The notes: generated by a model not told the origin, from the letters alone. A stretch of DNA of 64,000 bases from Vicingaceae bacterium (GCA_019429185.1 JAHYJH010000001.1:1-64000); one strand, 5' to 3'; shown: positions 1-9,106, counted from the stretch's first letter. Program-made: numbers and translations.

Positions 1-130
1 AAGTTATTTTGTTTGCTAATAAGACGAAAAACACAGACATAGCAACGCTATGGCGAGTATTTTCAACGCAATTAGCGAGCAAAAGAGCAAGGCTAAATGT
101 ATAGTTTATTTCATTACAGACCCTAAGTAA
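1..130 (-). other. Open minus-strand frame at window edge, probable dispersed Bacteroidota repeat
   Basis: On the minus strand one frame stays open from about position 119 to the left edge and ends in a peptide that includes HSVAMSVFFVLLANKIT. I believe this phrase recurs at the ends of many short hypothetical proteins in Bacteroidota, which suggests a dispersed repeat rather than a conserved gene; that is recollection, not a search. There is no obvious start codon with a good context in the window. The element runs off the edge, so its full extent is unknown. Confidence 0.35.
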
Positions 131-146
131 AAAATAGTAGTAAAAA

Positions 147-172
147 ATCTGCGTAAATCTGCGTTATCTGCG
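147..172. repeat. Three spaced copies of ATCTGCG
   Basis: The heptamer ATCTGCG occurs three times with 2-3 bp spacers just upstream of hutH. A two-copy version lies at 11093-11108 upstream of the 3-hydroxyacyl-CoA dehydrogenase gene. Both precede a gene start on the plus strand. They look like the same low-complexity intergenic repeat; no function is evident. Confidence 0.5.
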
Positions 173-197
173 GGAAAAAAATGTTAAAAACAATAAA

Positions 198-1709
198 ATG
201 AACCACCATCATATCAATAAAAACTGGATAGATTTAACAGTAGTTAATGAAATCATTAATCAACAGAAAAAATTACAACTTTCTGAAGATGCAGCAACAG
301 CTATAGAAAAATGCAGAACTTATTTAGATGAAAAGCTAAGCAGACACGATAAGCCAATTTATGGTATTAACACAGGTTTTGGTTCATTGTGTGACACACC
401 TATTTCTAACAACAAATTGGAGCAATTGCAACGAAACTTAGTAATGTCGCACGCTTGCGGATTGGGTGAAGAAGTGCCTCAAGAAGTGGTACAGCTCATG
501 TTGTTACTCAAAATTCAAGGGTTAAGTTATGGTAATTCAGGTGTTCAGTTAGCAACCGTTCAGCGATTAATCGATTTTTATAACAATGGCGTTTATCCAG
601 TAGTTTATCAGCAAGGTTCGTTAGGTGCTTCGGGCGATTTAGCTCCCTTGGCTCATTTGTCCTTACCTTTATTAGGTTTAGGTGAAGTTAATTTTGAGGG
701 CAAAAAATATCCAGCAACTGAAATCAACAAAAAATTTAATTGGGAGCCTATTCAATTGAAATCTAAAGAAGGATTGGCTTTGCTTAACGGAACACAGTTT
801 ATGAGTGCTTATGGTGTTTATTCGTTGCTGAAAGCTAAAAAAATGTCCACTTTTATGGATGTGGTTGCCGCCATTTCGTTAGAAGCGTATGATGGCAGAA
901 TAGAACCCTTTAATGCGTTAATTCATAAAGTAAGACCACACAATGGGCAATTTATTACTTCAAGAAACATATTAAAAATTATTGAAGGAAGTGAAATTGC
1001 TGCTCAAGATAAAAAACACGTGCAAGATCCTTATTCTTTCAGGTGTATTCCGCAAGTGCATGGAGCTTCAAAAGATGTAATTACGCACGTTCAAAAAGTG
1101 TTTGAAACAGAAATTAACTCCGTAACCGATAATCCAACTATTTTTCCTGAAGAAGATGAAATTATTTCAGCAGGGAATTTTCACGGACAACCGTTGGCTA
1201 TGGCGTTAGATTATTTAGGAATTGCCATAGCAGAGTTAGGAAGTATTTCGGAAAGAAGAATTTATAAACTCATTAGCGGAACGAGGAGTTTACCTCCATT
1301 TTTAGTAGCCAATCCTGGGTTAAACAGTGGTTTTATGATTCCTCAATATGCAGCAGCATCAGTAGTAAGTCAGAATAAACAATTGGCTACACCTTGTTCT
1401 GTAGATACGATAGATTCTTCCAACGGACAAGAAGATCACGTAAGTATGGGAGCTAATGCAGCTACAAAAGTTGCCCGAATGATGGATAATTTAGAAAAAA
1501 TTGTAGGTATAGAATTGCTAAATGCAGCCCAAGCCTTAACATTTAGAAAACCATTAAAATCATCTGATTACATAGAAAATTTAATTTCCGAATACCGAAA
1601 AGAAGTGCCATTTGTTGAGCAAGATATAGAAATGCAACCAGTTATTCAAAAAAGTATCGCTTTTGTGAAAGCAAAATGTGCTGAAATGACTATGAAAGAT
1701 TTTGTTTAA
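198..1709 (+). CDS. hutH: Histidine ammonia-lyase
   Basis: Catalyses non-oxidative deamination of L-histidine to trans-urocanate and ammonia, the first step of histidine degradation, in the cytoplasm. The protein is 503 aa, normal for the family. The Ala-Ser-Gly triad that cyclises to the MIO electrophile is at residues 144-146 within GSLGASGDLAP. The N-terminal YGINTGFG loop and the GNFHGQPLAMALD segment typical of the aromatic ammonia-lyase family are also visible. The ATG at 198 follows an A-rich stretch and is the first good start. No hutU, hutI or hutG lies nearby, so the rest of the pathway must be elsewhere or absent. A lipoprotein gene follows after 4 bp. A tyrosine or phenylalanine ammonia-lyase is the alternative, but the overall sequence reads as HutH. 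Confidence 0.95.
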   Translation: MNHHHINKNWIDLTVVNEIINQQKKLQLSEDAATAIEKCRTYLDEKLSRHDKPIYGINTGFGSLCDTPISNNKLEQLQRNLVMSHACGLGEEVPQEVVQLMLLLKIQGLSYGNSGVQLATVQRLIDFYNNGVYPVVYQQGSLGASGDLAPLAHLSLPLLGLGEVNFEGKKYPATEINKKFNWEPIQLKSKEGLALLNGTQFMSAYGVYSLLKAKKMSTFMDVVAAISLEAYDGRIEPFNALIHKVRPHNGQFITSRNILKIIEGSEIAAQDKKHVQDPYSFRCIPQVHGASKDVITHVQKVFETEINSVTDNPTIFPEEDEIISAGNFHGQPLAMALDYLGIAIAELGSISERRIYKLISGTRSLPPFLVANPGLNSGFMIPQYAAASVVSQNKQLATPCSVDTIDSSNGQEDHVSMGANAATKVARMMDNLEKIVGIELLNAAQALTFRKPLKSSDYIENLISEYRKEVPFVEQDIEMQPVIQKSIAFVKAKCAEMTMKDFV

Positions 1710-1713
1710 AGCA

Positions 1714-2133
1714 ATGAAAAATACCATTTATATTTTATTAATTTTCTTAACGATGGCTTGTACCCAACAATTTGAAGAGAAAGAAGCTATTTTACAAGTG
1801 ATGAGCCAACAAGAGCAAGATTGGAACAATGGAAATATTGATGCTTTTATGCAAGGCTATTGGCAGTCGGATTCGCTGATGTTTGTTGGTAAAAACGGTA
1901 TTAAATATGGTTGGCAAACTACTTTAGAAAACTACAAAAAATCCTATCCTGACAAATCTACCATGGGCAACCTTTCTTTTGCAATAGAAAAATTGGAAGT
2001 GGAAAACCAAACCGCTTTTATGCTAGGTAAATGGAACATTACAAGAGAAAGTGATAATATTGGTGGTTATTTCACGCTTTATTGGAAAAAAATAGATGGA
2101 AAGTGGGTTATTGTATTGGATCATACCAGCTGA
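1714..2133 (+). CDS. Small lipoprotein, SnoaL/DUF4440-like (NTF2 fold)
   Basis: A 139-aa predicted lipoprotein. The track starts it at a TTG at 1702 overlapping hutH, but the ATG at 1714 is better because it gives a clean lipoprotein signal, MKNTIYILLIFLTMAC, with the lipobox cysteine at residue 15. The mature part (EKEAILQVMSQQEQDWNNGNIDAFMQGYW) has the pattern of DUF4440/SnoaL-like NTF2-fold proteins. The later segment ends with a WKKIDGKWVIVLDHTS strand usual for the fold. It starts 4 bp after hutH and is probably co-transcribed with it. The substrate or role is unknown; members of this fold include enzymes and ligand-binding proteins. Confidence 0.75.
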   Translation: MKNTIYILLIFLTMACTQQFEEKEAILQVMSQQEQDWNNGNIDAFMQGYWQSDSLMFVGKNGIKYGWQTTLENYKKSYPDKSTMGNLSFAIEKLEVENQTAFMLGKWNITRESDNIGGYFTLYWKKIDGKWVIVLDHTS

Positions 2134-2261
2134 TATAAAAATAAAGACATTCATTTAGCTACTTATTTTATGTTTTTGACAATCAATTGTTTGATGTATA
2201 AAATAGTTGCATTAAGATTTTTCTTTTATTTGTGATGACACAAACAAAGGCAACAAAGTTA

Positions 2262-2289
2262 AAAATCCCTCGAAAGAGGGATTTTTTTT
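2262..2289 (+). terminator. Rho-independent terminator
   Basis: AAATCCCTC and GAGGGATTT form a perfect 9-bp stem around a GAAA-like tetraloop, followed by a run of T. This is a strong intrinsic terminator for plus-strand transcription coming from hutH and the lipoprotein gene. Confidence 0.85.
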
Positions 2290-2405
2290 ATACATTAACA
2301 TTCTAACCGATTGCATTTTTAAATGTTGTACAAATGCACACCAATCTATTCTTTCAACCTATCGAAAAAGTTTTTTATTTTACCACTTTCTTTTATCGTG
2401 TCAAT

Positions 2406-2439
2406 TTGTCAGAAGCATACTTATTTTTAATTAATTTTG
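2406..2439 (+). promoter_or_regulatory. Candidate promoter of miaB (TTG-N23-TAATTTTG)
   Basis: TTG at 2406-2408 is followed after 23 bp by TAATTTTG at 2432-2439. This matches the flavobacterial consensus TTG-N17-23-TAnnTTTG at the upper end of the spacing range. The miaB ATG is 20 bp downstream of the -7 element, so the leader would be very short. Confidence 0.5.
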
Positions 2440-2459
2440 TTGCCTTAATAAAATAAATA

Positions 2460-3902
2460 ATGGAATTTCAAAACAAAGTAATTGATGAAGCTGTGCAAGG
2501 CACAGCAACTGTTTTAGAAAGCAAAAACAACGAGGGAAGAAAAGTTTACATTGAAAGTTATGGTTGTCAAATGAATTTCTCTGACAGTGAAATTGTTGCT
2601 TCTATTTTAACTGGAAAAGGATACCAAACTACTCAACATTTAGAAGAAGCTGACGTTGTCCTAGTAAATACGTGTTCGATTAGAGATAAAGCTGAACAAA
2701 CTATTCGCCAACGATTAACCGTTTTTAATAAAGAAAAAAAGAAAAAGCCTGAATTGATTATTGGCGTATTGGGTTGTATGGCAGAACGCTTAAAAACGCA
2801 ATTGCTTGAAGAAGAAAAAATTGTGGATATTGTTGCCGGACCAGATGCTTACCGAGATTTACCCAATTTAGTGGCTCAAGTAGATGAAGGAAAACGAGCA
2901 GTAAATGTGATTCTTTCAAAAGAAGAAACCTATGCCGACATTAGTCCTGTTCGGTTATTGAGTAATGGTGTAACTGCTTTTATTTCCATAACAAGAGGTT
3001 GTGATAATATGTGTACGTTTTGCGTAGTTCCTTTTACTAGAGGTAGAGAACGAAGCAGAAATCCAGAAAGTATTTTAGCCGAAGCACAAGATTTATTCAA
3101 CAAAGGTTTTAGAGAAGTTACCCTTTTAGGACAAAATGTAGATTCCTACTTATGGTATGGAGAAGATGGGTTGAAAAAAAATTATGAAACCCTTTCGGAA
3201 GAAGAAAAAGCCCAAAGCACAACTTTTGCTAAATTGATGGAAAAAGTAGCACTAATTAGCCCTCAACTTAGAGTACGTTTTTCCACCTCGCACCCTAAAG
3301 ACATTACCGATGAATTTTTAGAAGTAATGGCAAAATATGACAACATTTGCAAATACATTCATTTGCCTGTGCAAAGTGGAAGTAATTGCATATTGGAGTT
3401 GATGAACAGAGGCTATACCCGAGAATGGTACATGAACCGAATTGATAAAATAAAAGAAATAATGCCCGATTGTGCTATTTCATCGGATATTATTGCTGGA
3501 TTTTGCACCGAAACCGAAGAAGATCATCAAGATACATTAGCAATGATGGATTATGTAAAGTATGATTTTGGCTATATGTTTAACTATTCCGAAAGACCAA
3601 ACACCTTGGCTCAACGCAAATTTAAAGATGATGTTCCACAAGAAGTAAAAAGCCGCAGGTTAGCCGAAATAATTGCCAAACAAAACCAACATTCATTGGA
3701 GCGAAACAAAGCGTATGTTGGTAAAACTTTTGAAGTGTTGGTAGAAAAAACATCAAAACGCTCCGAAAATGAATTAGCAGGAAGAACATCACAAAATACC
3801 GTAGTTGTTTTTCCAAAAGAAAACTACAACATTGGCGACTATGTTACTGTTTTTATCACAGATTGCACAGGAGGAACATTGTTAGGAAAAGCGGTGGGTT
3901 GA
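2460..3902 (+). CDS. miaB: tRNA-2-methylthio-N6-dimethylallyladenosine synthase MiaB
   Basis: Radical SAM methylthiotransferase that adds the 2-methylthio group to N6-isopentenyladenosine-37 of tRNAs reading codons beginning with U. The protein is 480 aa. The N-terminal UPF0004 domain carries the three auxiliary-cluster cysteines (C36, C72, C106). The radical SAM CxxxCxxC is at C181/C185/C188 in [11 protein letters not shown]-terminal TRAM-like domain occupies about residues 415-478. The sequence ends right at a degenerate octamer repeat that begins at its stop codon. In related genomes miaB is commonly next to a sigma-54 activator and lptE, as here, although a lipoprotein gene intervenes. 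MtaB at 44189-45556 is its paralogue and is distinguished by its N-terminus. Confidence 0.96.
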   Translation: MEFQNKVIDEAVQGTATVLESKNNEGRKVYIESYGCQMNFSDSEIVASILTGKGYQTTQHLEEADVVLVNTCSIRDKAEQTIRQRLTVFNKEKKKKPELIIGVLGCMAERLKTQLLEEEKIVDIVAGPDAYRDLPNLVAQVDEGKRAVNVILSKEETYADISPVRLLSNGVTAFISITRGCDNMCTFCVVPFTRGRERSRNPESILAEAQDLFNKGFREVTLLGQNVDSYLWYGEDGLKKNYETLSEEEKAQSTTFAKLMEKVALISPQLRVRFSTSHPKDITDEFLEVMAKYDNICKYIHLPVQSGSNCILELMNRGYTREWYMNRIDKIKEIMPDCAISSDIIAGFCTETEEDHQDTLAMMDYVKYDFGYMFNYSERPNTLAQRKFKDDVPQEVKSRRLAEIIAKQNQHSLERNKAYVGKTFEVLVEKTSKRSENELAGRTSQNTVVVFPKENYNIGDYVTVFITDCTGGTLLGKAVG

Positions 3903-3948
3903 TGTGCTGATGTGCTGATGTGCAAATGTGTGAATGTGTTGATGTATG
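3901..3948. repeat. Degenerate octamer tandem repeat at the miaB stop codon
   Basis: Six units related to GATGTGCT run directly from the miaB stop codon; the first two are identical and later ones diverge (GATGTGCA, AATGTGTG, AATGTGTT, GATGTATG). A sequence resembling other dispersed repeats follows, and no gene is present up to 4192. Confidence 0.6.
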
Positions 3949-4192
3949 AATTAGTAGTTATGTGTTAGTGTCATTCTGAACAAAATTTTATAAACTGAGG
4001 CACGAAGTTTAATAAAATGAAGTGATGACCACGAAGTAGCATTAATACCGATTAAAAACAATAAAAATGATATTAATAATCTTTTAATTACTTAAAAAAC
4101 GAAAATGAATTTTTATAATAGTTTAAAAACATTAAACTTAAATTTTAATTTATGCAATTATTTATTATAGCATTATTAAAGTAGAAAACAAT

Positions 4193-4993
4193 ATGAAGAG
4201 AAATAGAATAACTATATTGTCTATACTTATATTCATCTACTCCTGTTCAAATAATGTGGAGAAAGCTGAAAAAGATACCGAATTATTAAACTTAATTGGA
4301 GATGTAAAGTCGATAACATCAAAAACAATTAGTGATTCTATTATAACTGAACAAACAAAAGTATATTTTGATAAATATGGTTACGTGCTATCTAAAGAGT
4401 ACTATCAAGAAGATACAATTGTAAAGATTGAATCAAACAAAAGAGACAAGAATCATAAAATAATTTCCAAAAAGACTGAATTGGCAAACGGAACTTCCCA
4501 AGTACAGACTTATGATTACGGTAATAATGGTTTAAAAATGATAATTCAAAAATTGAATGGTACTCAAAACACAATTTGGAGATATGAAAATGATGACAAT
4601 GGCAGGAAAGTAAAAGAAACAATTATCATTGATGATAAAATTGTCCGTGTAATCAAATATCAACATATAAATGATTCATTATCCAGAACTGTCATATATA
4701 ATGAAGATGGTAAAAAAGAAAATATGATTGAATATATCGTAACGGAAGACAAGGTAGAAACTACTTTCCAAACATATTTCTCAAAAAATATTACAGCGAC
4801 TTCAAAAATTGTAATGTTATTAGACAGCTTAAGTAACCCAATCAAAGAAGTACATTACAGAGAAGATGAAAAATCTGATTTGCTTACCTATTGGTATAAC
4901 TTTGATGAAAAAATGAACTGGAATAAAAAATTTACTTATTCAAATGAAGAGCTTATTCAGTCTATACAGAGAGAAATTGAATATTATGAATAA
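4193..4993 (+). CDS. Predicted lipoprotein with YD-like repeats, unknown function
   Basis: A 266-aa protein with a lipoprotein signal, MKRNRITILSILIFIYSC, cysteine at residue 18. The mature protein is rich in short beta-strand-like segments such as YFDKYGYVLSKEYY, YDYGNNGLKMIIQK and YENDDNGRKVKETI. These resemble the YD/RHS-like 'toast-rack' repeats found in many Bacteroidota lipoproteins. Function unknown. It lies between miaB and the sigma-54 activator with about 290 bp of repeat-rich DNA before it and 145 bp after it, so it looks like an insertion into an otherwise tight gene neighbourhood. Codon use is AT-rich like its neighbours. Confidence 0.7.
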   Translation: MKRNRITILSILIFIYSCSNNVEKAEKDTELLNLIGDVKSITSKTISDSIITEQTKVYFDKYGYVLSKEYYQEDTIVKIESNKRDKNHKIISKKTELANGTSQVQTYDYGNNGLKMIIQKLNGTQNTIWRYENDDNGRKVKETIIIDDKIVRVIKYQHINDSLSRTVIYNEDGKKENMIEYIVTEDKVETTFQTYFSKNITATSKIVMLLDSLSNPIKEVHYREDEKSDLLTYWYNFDEKMNWNKKFTYSNEELIQSIQREIEYYE

Positions 4994-5138
4994 AATACTT
5001 TTACCAACAACAGCTAAGAAACCATAGGGCAGATTGGGCTTTCCGAAAGATTCGTTCTTTTCTTAGCCGAGCTCTTTGAGAACTAGATACAAAGACAAAA
5101 AAATGTTGAAATTATAACCTCAAACCTGAAACCAAAAA

Positions 5139-6380
5139 ATGGATACCCAACAAATAAAACAACGCTTCGGCATCATTGGTAGTTCACCAATGTTAGACAG
5201 AGCCATAAACATTGCAGCTCAAGTTGCATTGACTGATTTATCGGTATTAATTACTGGTGAAAGCGGTGTAGGAAAAGAAGTAATGCCGCAAATTATTCAT
5301 CAATTGGGAAGTCGGAAACACAACAAATACATTCCCGTTAATTGTGGAGCTATTCCAGAAGGAACAATAGATTCAGAGCTTTTTGGACACGAAAAAGGAG
5401 CTTTTACTGGAGCTCACGAAGCACGAAAAGGTTATTTTGAAGTTGCTGATGGAGGAACTATTTTTTTAGATGAAGTTGGAGAACTTCCTTTATCAACTCA
5501 AGCTCGATTATTACGGATACTTGAAACAGGTGAATTTATTAAAGTAGGTTCATCAAAAGTACAAAAAACCGATGTGCGTATCGTTGCTGCAACGAATGTA
5601 AAACTTGCTGAAGCAGTTAAGAAAAATAAATTCCGTGAAGATTTATTTTATCGGTTAAATACCGTTCCTATTGTTTTACCATCATTGCGCGAACGCAAAG
5701 AAGACATTCATTTGTTGTTTAGAAAATTTGCTTCTGATTTTGCTTCAAAATACAGAATGCCTTCCATTCAACTTACTCCAGAAGCAACGGAAATGCTTAT
5801 CAAATACCCTTGGCCTGGAAATATCCGTCAGTTAAAAAATGTAGCCGAACAGATTTCTGTTATAGAAAATAACCGAGAAATTTCTGCATCCATACTTTCT
5901 CATTATTTACCAATTGATTCTACCCAAACACTACCAGCACTTTATAAAGGAGCTGAAAATTCAGACTTATCGGAAAGAGAAATTTTATATAAAGTACTTT
6001 TTGATTTGAAAGACGATGTAAATGAATTGAAAAAACTAGTTTTTGGAATTTTGAACAGTAATAAATCTAATCTTACTGAAAATGATGGGAGTGATTCCCT
6101 TATAAAAAGTATTCAACATTTATATGCAAAATCAACAACAGAAACGGAAGAAAATGCAAAATCAGAAGTATATAAGCCTAAAATCATCACTCCTGAAGAA
6201 GCTTTTGATGCACACGAAGAGATAGAAGAAGAATCCTTATCTTTGGCTGATAAAGAAAAGGAAATGATTTTGAAATCCTTACAAAAACACAACAACAGAA
6301 GACGAAAAGCAGCTGAAGAATTAGGAATTTCTGAACGTACTTTATACAGAAAAATAAAAGAATACGACATCAATGAATAA
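5139..6380 (+). CDS. Sigma-54-dependent transcriptional activator without a receiver domain
   Basis: AAA+ enhancer-binding protein of 413 aa that would remodel RNA polymerase-sigma-54 closed complexes. Walker A is GESGVGKE (residues 40-47), the sigma-54-contacting loop GAFTGA is intact (87-92), and Walker B is GTIFLDE (107-112). The sensor/arginine-finger region FREDLFYRLNTVP and the WPGNIRQLKN segment follow. A variable linker spans about 270-355. A Fis-type helix-turn-helix occupies about 370-410 (NNRRRKAAEELGISERTLYRKIK). There is no N-terminal receiver, GAF or PAS domain, so activity must be controlled by level or a partner. Its stop overlaps the lptE-like gene by 8 bp, indicating translational coupling. 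Confidence 0.9.
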   Translation: MDTQQIKQRFGIIGSSPMLDRAINIAAQVALTDLSVLITGESGVGKEVMPQIIHQLGSRKHNKYIPVNCGAIPEGTIDSELFGHEKGAFTGAHEARKGYFEVADGGTIFLDEVGELPLSTQARLLRILETGEFIKVGSSKVQKTDVRIVAATNVKLAEAVKKNKFREDLFYRLNTVPIVLPSLRERKEDIHLLFRKFASDFASKYRMPSIQLTPEATEMLIKYPWPGNIRQLKNVAEQISVIENNREISASILSHYLPIDSTQTLPALYKGAENSDLSEREILYKVLFDLKDDVNELKKLVFGILNSNKSNLTENDGSDSLIKSIQHLYAKSTTETEENAKSEVYKPKIITPEEAFDAHEEIEEESLSLADKEKEMILKSLQKHNNRRRKAAEELGISERTLYRKIKEYDINE

Positions 6381-6876
6381 ACAAAGCCTATCTCTGATTT
6401 TTCTTTTTGCACTAATTTTTTCTTGCAAAATAGATTATTCATTTACTGGTGCATCTATTGCTCCTGATGTGAAAACATTTTCTATTAAAACATTTCAAAA
6501 TTTTGCTCCGTTGGCAAGTGCCAATTTAAGCCAAACTTTTACAGAAGCACTAAAAGATGTTTTTATATCGCAAACCAGTTTAAAATTATTGCCTTCAAAT
6601 GGCGATTTAACATTAGAGGGAAGTATTACAGGATATACCATTACTCCTAATGCGATTCAAGGCGACCAAACTGCTGCCACCAACCGACTTACAATTACTG
6701 TTGATGTAAAATTTATCAATACTAAAAACGAAAAACAAAATTTTGAAAGTAGTTTTTCTCGCTTTGCCGACTATGAAACTAACCTTAATTTAACAAGCAT
6801 TGAAGACAATCTTATAAAAACTATCAACGAACAACTTACACAAGATATTTTCAATAGAGCAGTTAGTAATTGGTAA
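6373..6876 (+). CDS. lptE: LptE-family LPS-assembly lipoprotein
   Basis: A 167-aa outer-membrane lipoprotein with the signal MNKQSLSLIFLFALIFSC, cysteine at residue 18. The mature sequence (YSFTGASIAPDVKTFSIKTFQNFAPLASANLSQTFTEALKDVF...) matches the Bacteroidota LptE/LptE-like family. It would plug and assist LptD in inserting lipopolysaccharide at the outer leaflet. Length is typical. It overlaps the sigma-54 activator gene by 8 bp on the same strand, an arrangement I know from related genomes. The next gene is convergent and begins at the very next base. The family call rests on overall sequence pattern, since LptE has no catalytic motif. Confidence 0.82.
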   Translation: MNKQSLSLIFLFALIFSCKIDYSFTGASIAPDVKTFSIKTFQNFAPLASANLSQTFTEALKDVFISQTSLKLLPSNGDLTLEGSITGYTITPNAIQGDQTAATNRLTITVDVKFINTKNEKQNFESSFSRFADYETNLNLTSIEDNLIKTINEQLTQDIFNRAVSNW

Positions 6877-7797
6877 TCAAATTATCCTTTCAACTTTATG
6901 TCTTTCAACTAAGATTCTATCTAACACTATCGCAATAAGGTAACCAATTACTGTAAGAACAAGAACAAACGCTACTACTTTCCAAGCATCGGTTGACATG
7001 GTTGATGGTTGAACAAATCCACCAAAAATAAGTTGGTAAAAATAAAGTGAAATGGGCATAGATAATCCAAAAAATAATCCATGCCTAAAGAAAAAATCCT
7101 TCCAAACACGTTTGAATTCCCAATTATGTTTTTTCCATCTAAATAAGCAAGCCAACAATATTAAACCTCCTAAAACCAATGAAATATAAGGGCTATCGCC
7201 TTCAATTACCCCTATAGATCGCTCTAAACCATGTAGCATTCCTGTAAAAATGGCTATTTTTCCTGCATGTGTTCTATCAAGCCTATCAAAAACAATAAAC
7301 CATGCAAAAAGCATAAAAAAGAAACTAAATTGAATCCAATGGCTTAATTGCTCATCAACCCAGTAAACTTGTTCGTATAAAGCACCTGATGTAATACCTA
7401 ATTCTTCTCTTGAATATATTTCTATCGTATTGGTGAAATGAATTCCTATTCCATAAATGTACATTGCTAACATGAATAGTGCAATAGTTTTTAAATTTCT
7501 TACACGTTTACCCAATATTTCATTTTCGGAAGGACCGAATACAATTACAGTTACTTTATATAAGGCATACCAAAGTATTGGAGCATAAACTAACTGTTCA
7601 AACCAATGGTTAGTTGTAACTCCATGTATGGTTGTGAAACATATCCATTCAAAACCCAATATTTTACCAATAAACCCACAAAAAACTACTTTATAATGAT
7701 AGGCAAAACAAATATAAATTAACCAGCCCACTAATGTCTTATTTTCAGATGCTTGGGTTGAAGTGGTAGAAATAATTTTAATGTTTTCGAGTTGCAT
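6877..7797 (-). CDS. Polytopic membrane protein of unknown function
   Basis: A 306-aa integral membrane protein with about seven hydrophobic segments, for example VGWLIYICFAYHYKVVFCGF, TIALFMLAMYIYGIGIHFT, WIQFSFFFMLFAWFIVF and VAFVLVLTVIGYLIAIVL. Charged loops contain conserved-looking polar residues in or near membranes (EQLSHW, GMLHGLERS), which could be functional sites. I do not recognise the family. It is convergent with lptE with no intergenic base between the two stop codons. The ATG at 7797 precedes a cytoplasmic N-terminus of about 20 residues. Confidence 0.7.
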   Translation of the reverse strand: MQLENIKIISTTSTQASENKTLVGWLIYICFAYHYKVVFCGFIGKILGFEWICFTTIHGVTTNHWFEQLVYAPILWYALYKVTVIVFGPSENEILGKRVRNLKTIALFMLAMYIYGIGIHFTNTIEIYSREELGITSGALYEQVYWVDEQLSHWIQFSFFFMLFAWFIVFDRLDRTHAGKIAIFTGMLHGLERSIGVIEGDSPYISLVLGGLILLACLFRWKKHNWEFKRVWKDFFFRHGLFFGLSMPISLYFYQLIFGGFVQPSTMSTDAWKVVAFVLVLTVIGYLIAIVLDRILVERHKVERII

Positions 7798-7941
7798 GGA
7801 ATACTAGTTTGGGAATACTAGTTAGAGTTTATAAGATTAATACAAATGAATGCTTTTAAATTAATAAAAGTTGTATAAAATACGACAAAGTTGAACTTAA
7901 AAACAGCATAATAACCTTTAGGTAAAAGCGTTTTAGGTAAA

Positions 7942-8922
7942 TTATCCTTTCAACTGAAAAGAAATACTATCTAATACTCGAAAAATTTCAGCAGGATTCA
8001 TTTCTGTAACGAGTTTTATTTTGTATTCTTTAAGATGAGGAATTCCTTTAAAATAGTTGGAATAATGCCTACGCATTTCTACTACACCTAACTTTTCTCC
8101 TTTCCATTGCAACGACATTTTCAAGTGTTTTTTTGCTGCTTCCACACGCATTGCTATTGTTGGAGGAGGCAAATGTTCGCCTGTTTTCATGTAATGTTTA
8201 ATCTCATTAAAAATCCATGGATAGCCTATACTTGCTCTTCCTATCATTACCCCATCTACTCCAAAACGATTTTTATTTTCTAATGCTTTTTCAGGTGTAT
8301 CCACATCCCCATTTCCAAAAATGGGAATATGCATTCGTGCATTGTTTTTTACATCTGCAATTAAACTCCAATCGGCTTCACCCTTATACATTTGTTTTCG
8401 GGTTCGTCCATGAATTGAAATGGCTTTAATACCAACATCTTGTAATCTTTCGGCAACTTCAACAATGTATTTGGTGCTTTCATCCCAACCTAAGCGTGTT
8501 TTTACTGTAACAGGCAAATGAGTGGATTTCACAATTTCGGCAGTCATGCTAACCATTTTAGGAATATCTTGTAAAATTCCTGCGCCAGAACCTTTGCACG
8601 CTACTTTTTTAACAGGGCAACCGTAGTTAATATCAATAATATCAGGATTGGCTTGTGTTGTAACTTCTGTTGCCAAACGCATAGACTCAATGTCATTTCC
8701 AAAAATTTGAATTCCTATGGGGCGTTCGTATTCAAAAATATCTAACTTTTGAATACTTTTGGCTGCATCTCTAATTAATCCTTCGGACGAAATAAATTCG
8801 GTGTACATTAAATCGGCTCCATTTTCTTTGCATAACGCTCTGAAAGGAGGATCACTAACATCTTCCATAGGAGCTAACAACAAAGGAAATTCGCCTAATT
8901 CTATATCACCAATTTTTACCAT
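7942..8922 (-). CDS. dusB: tRNA-dihydrouridine synthase B
   Basis: FMN-dependent reduction of uridine to dihydrouridine in tRNA. The protein is 326 aa. The N-terminal FMN-binding barrel begins with LLLAPMEDVSDPPFRALC. The catalytic cysteine is C102 in NYGCPVKKV, followed by KGSGAGIL. The tRNA- and flavin-binding HGRTR motif and the GNGDV and DGVMIGRA phosphate-binding segments are present. The C-terminal helical domain runs from about residue 245. The ATG at 8922 is preceded by an A-rich leader. It is monocistronic or loosely linked with its neighbours (about 140 bp on the 3' side). DusB is the usual single Dus in this phylum, so the letter is inferred from family resemblance. Confidence 0.93.
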   Translation of the reverse strand: MVKIGDIELGEFPLLLAPMEDVSDPPFRALCKENGADLMYTEFISSEGLIRDAAKSIQKLDIFEYERPIGIQIFGNDIESMRLATEVTTQANPDIIDINYGCPVKKVACKGSGAGILQDIPKMVSMTAEIVKSTHLPVTVKTRLGWDESTKYIVEVAERLQDVGIKAISIHGRTRKQMYKGEADWSLIADVKNNARMHIPIFGNGDVDTPEKALENKNRFGVDGVMIGRASIGYPWIFNEIKHYMKTGEHLPPPTIAMRVEAAKKHLKMSLQWKGEKLGVVEMRRHYSNYFKGIPHLKEYKIKLVTEMNPAEIFRVLDSISFQLKG

Positions 8923-8980
8923 ATCCTAAAAAAGTGATGCAAAATTACGTAAAGAATAAACTAAAATTGATTTAATTTTT

Positions 8981-9106
8981 GCCACAAAGACACAAAAACA
9001 CACCAACGAAGTTAGCAGCGAAACAATTAAAAAAATAAAAAAAAGAGCTAAAGTTTCACTAAGTTTTTTTTGTGTTTCTTAGTAACTTTGAGCCTTAGTG
9101 GCAAAT
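8981..9106. repeat. Dispersed repeat with GCCACAAAG / TTAGTGGCAAA ends
   Basis: Imperfect inverted arms (TTTTGCCACAAAG at the left, GCCTTAGTGGCAAA at the right) bound about 125 bp of AT-rich DNA. A related copy forms the core of the element at 39118-39282. This pattern of 'cacaaag / ctttgagcc ttagtggc' phrases is a familiar Bacteroidota intergenic repeat. It separates dusB from the following lipoprotein gene. Confidence 0.6.

Larger units (their letters stand above)
2134..2459. other. Intergenic space between the hutH unit and miaB
   Basis: 326 bp without a convincing ORF. It contains an intrinsic terminator (2262-2289) and a promoter-like sequence for miaB (2406-2439). The terminator lies about 130 bp beyond the lipoprotein stop codon, which leaves room for a short independent transcript, but I find no clear promoter for one. 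No tRNA-like fold was seen. Confidence 0.6.
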
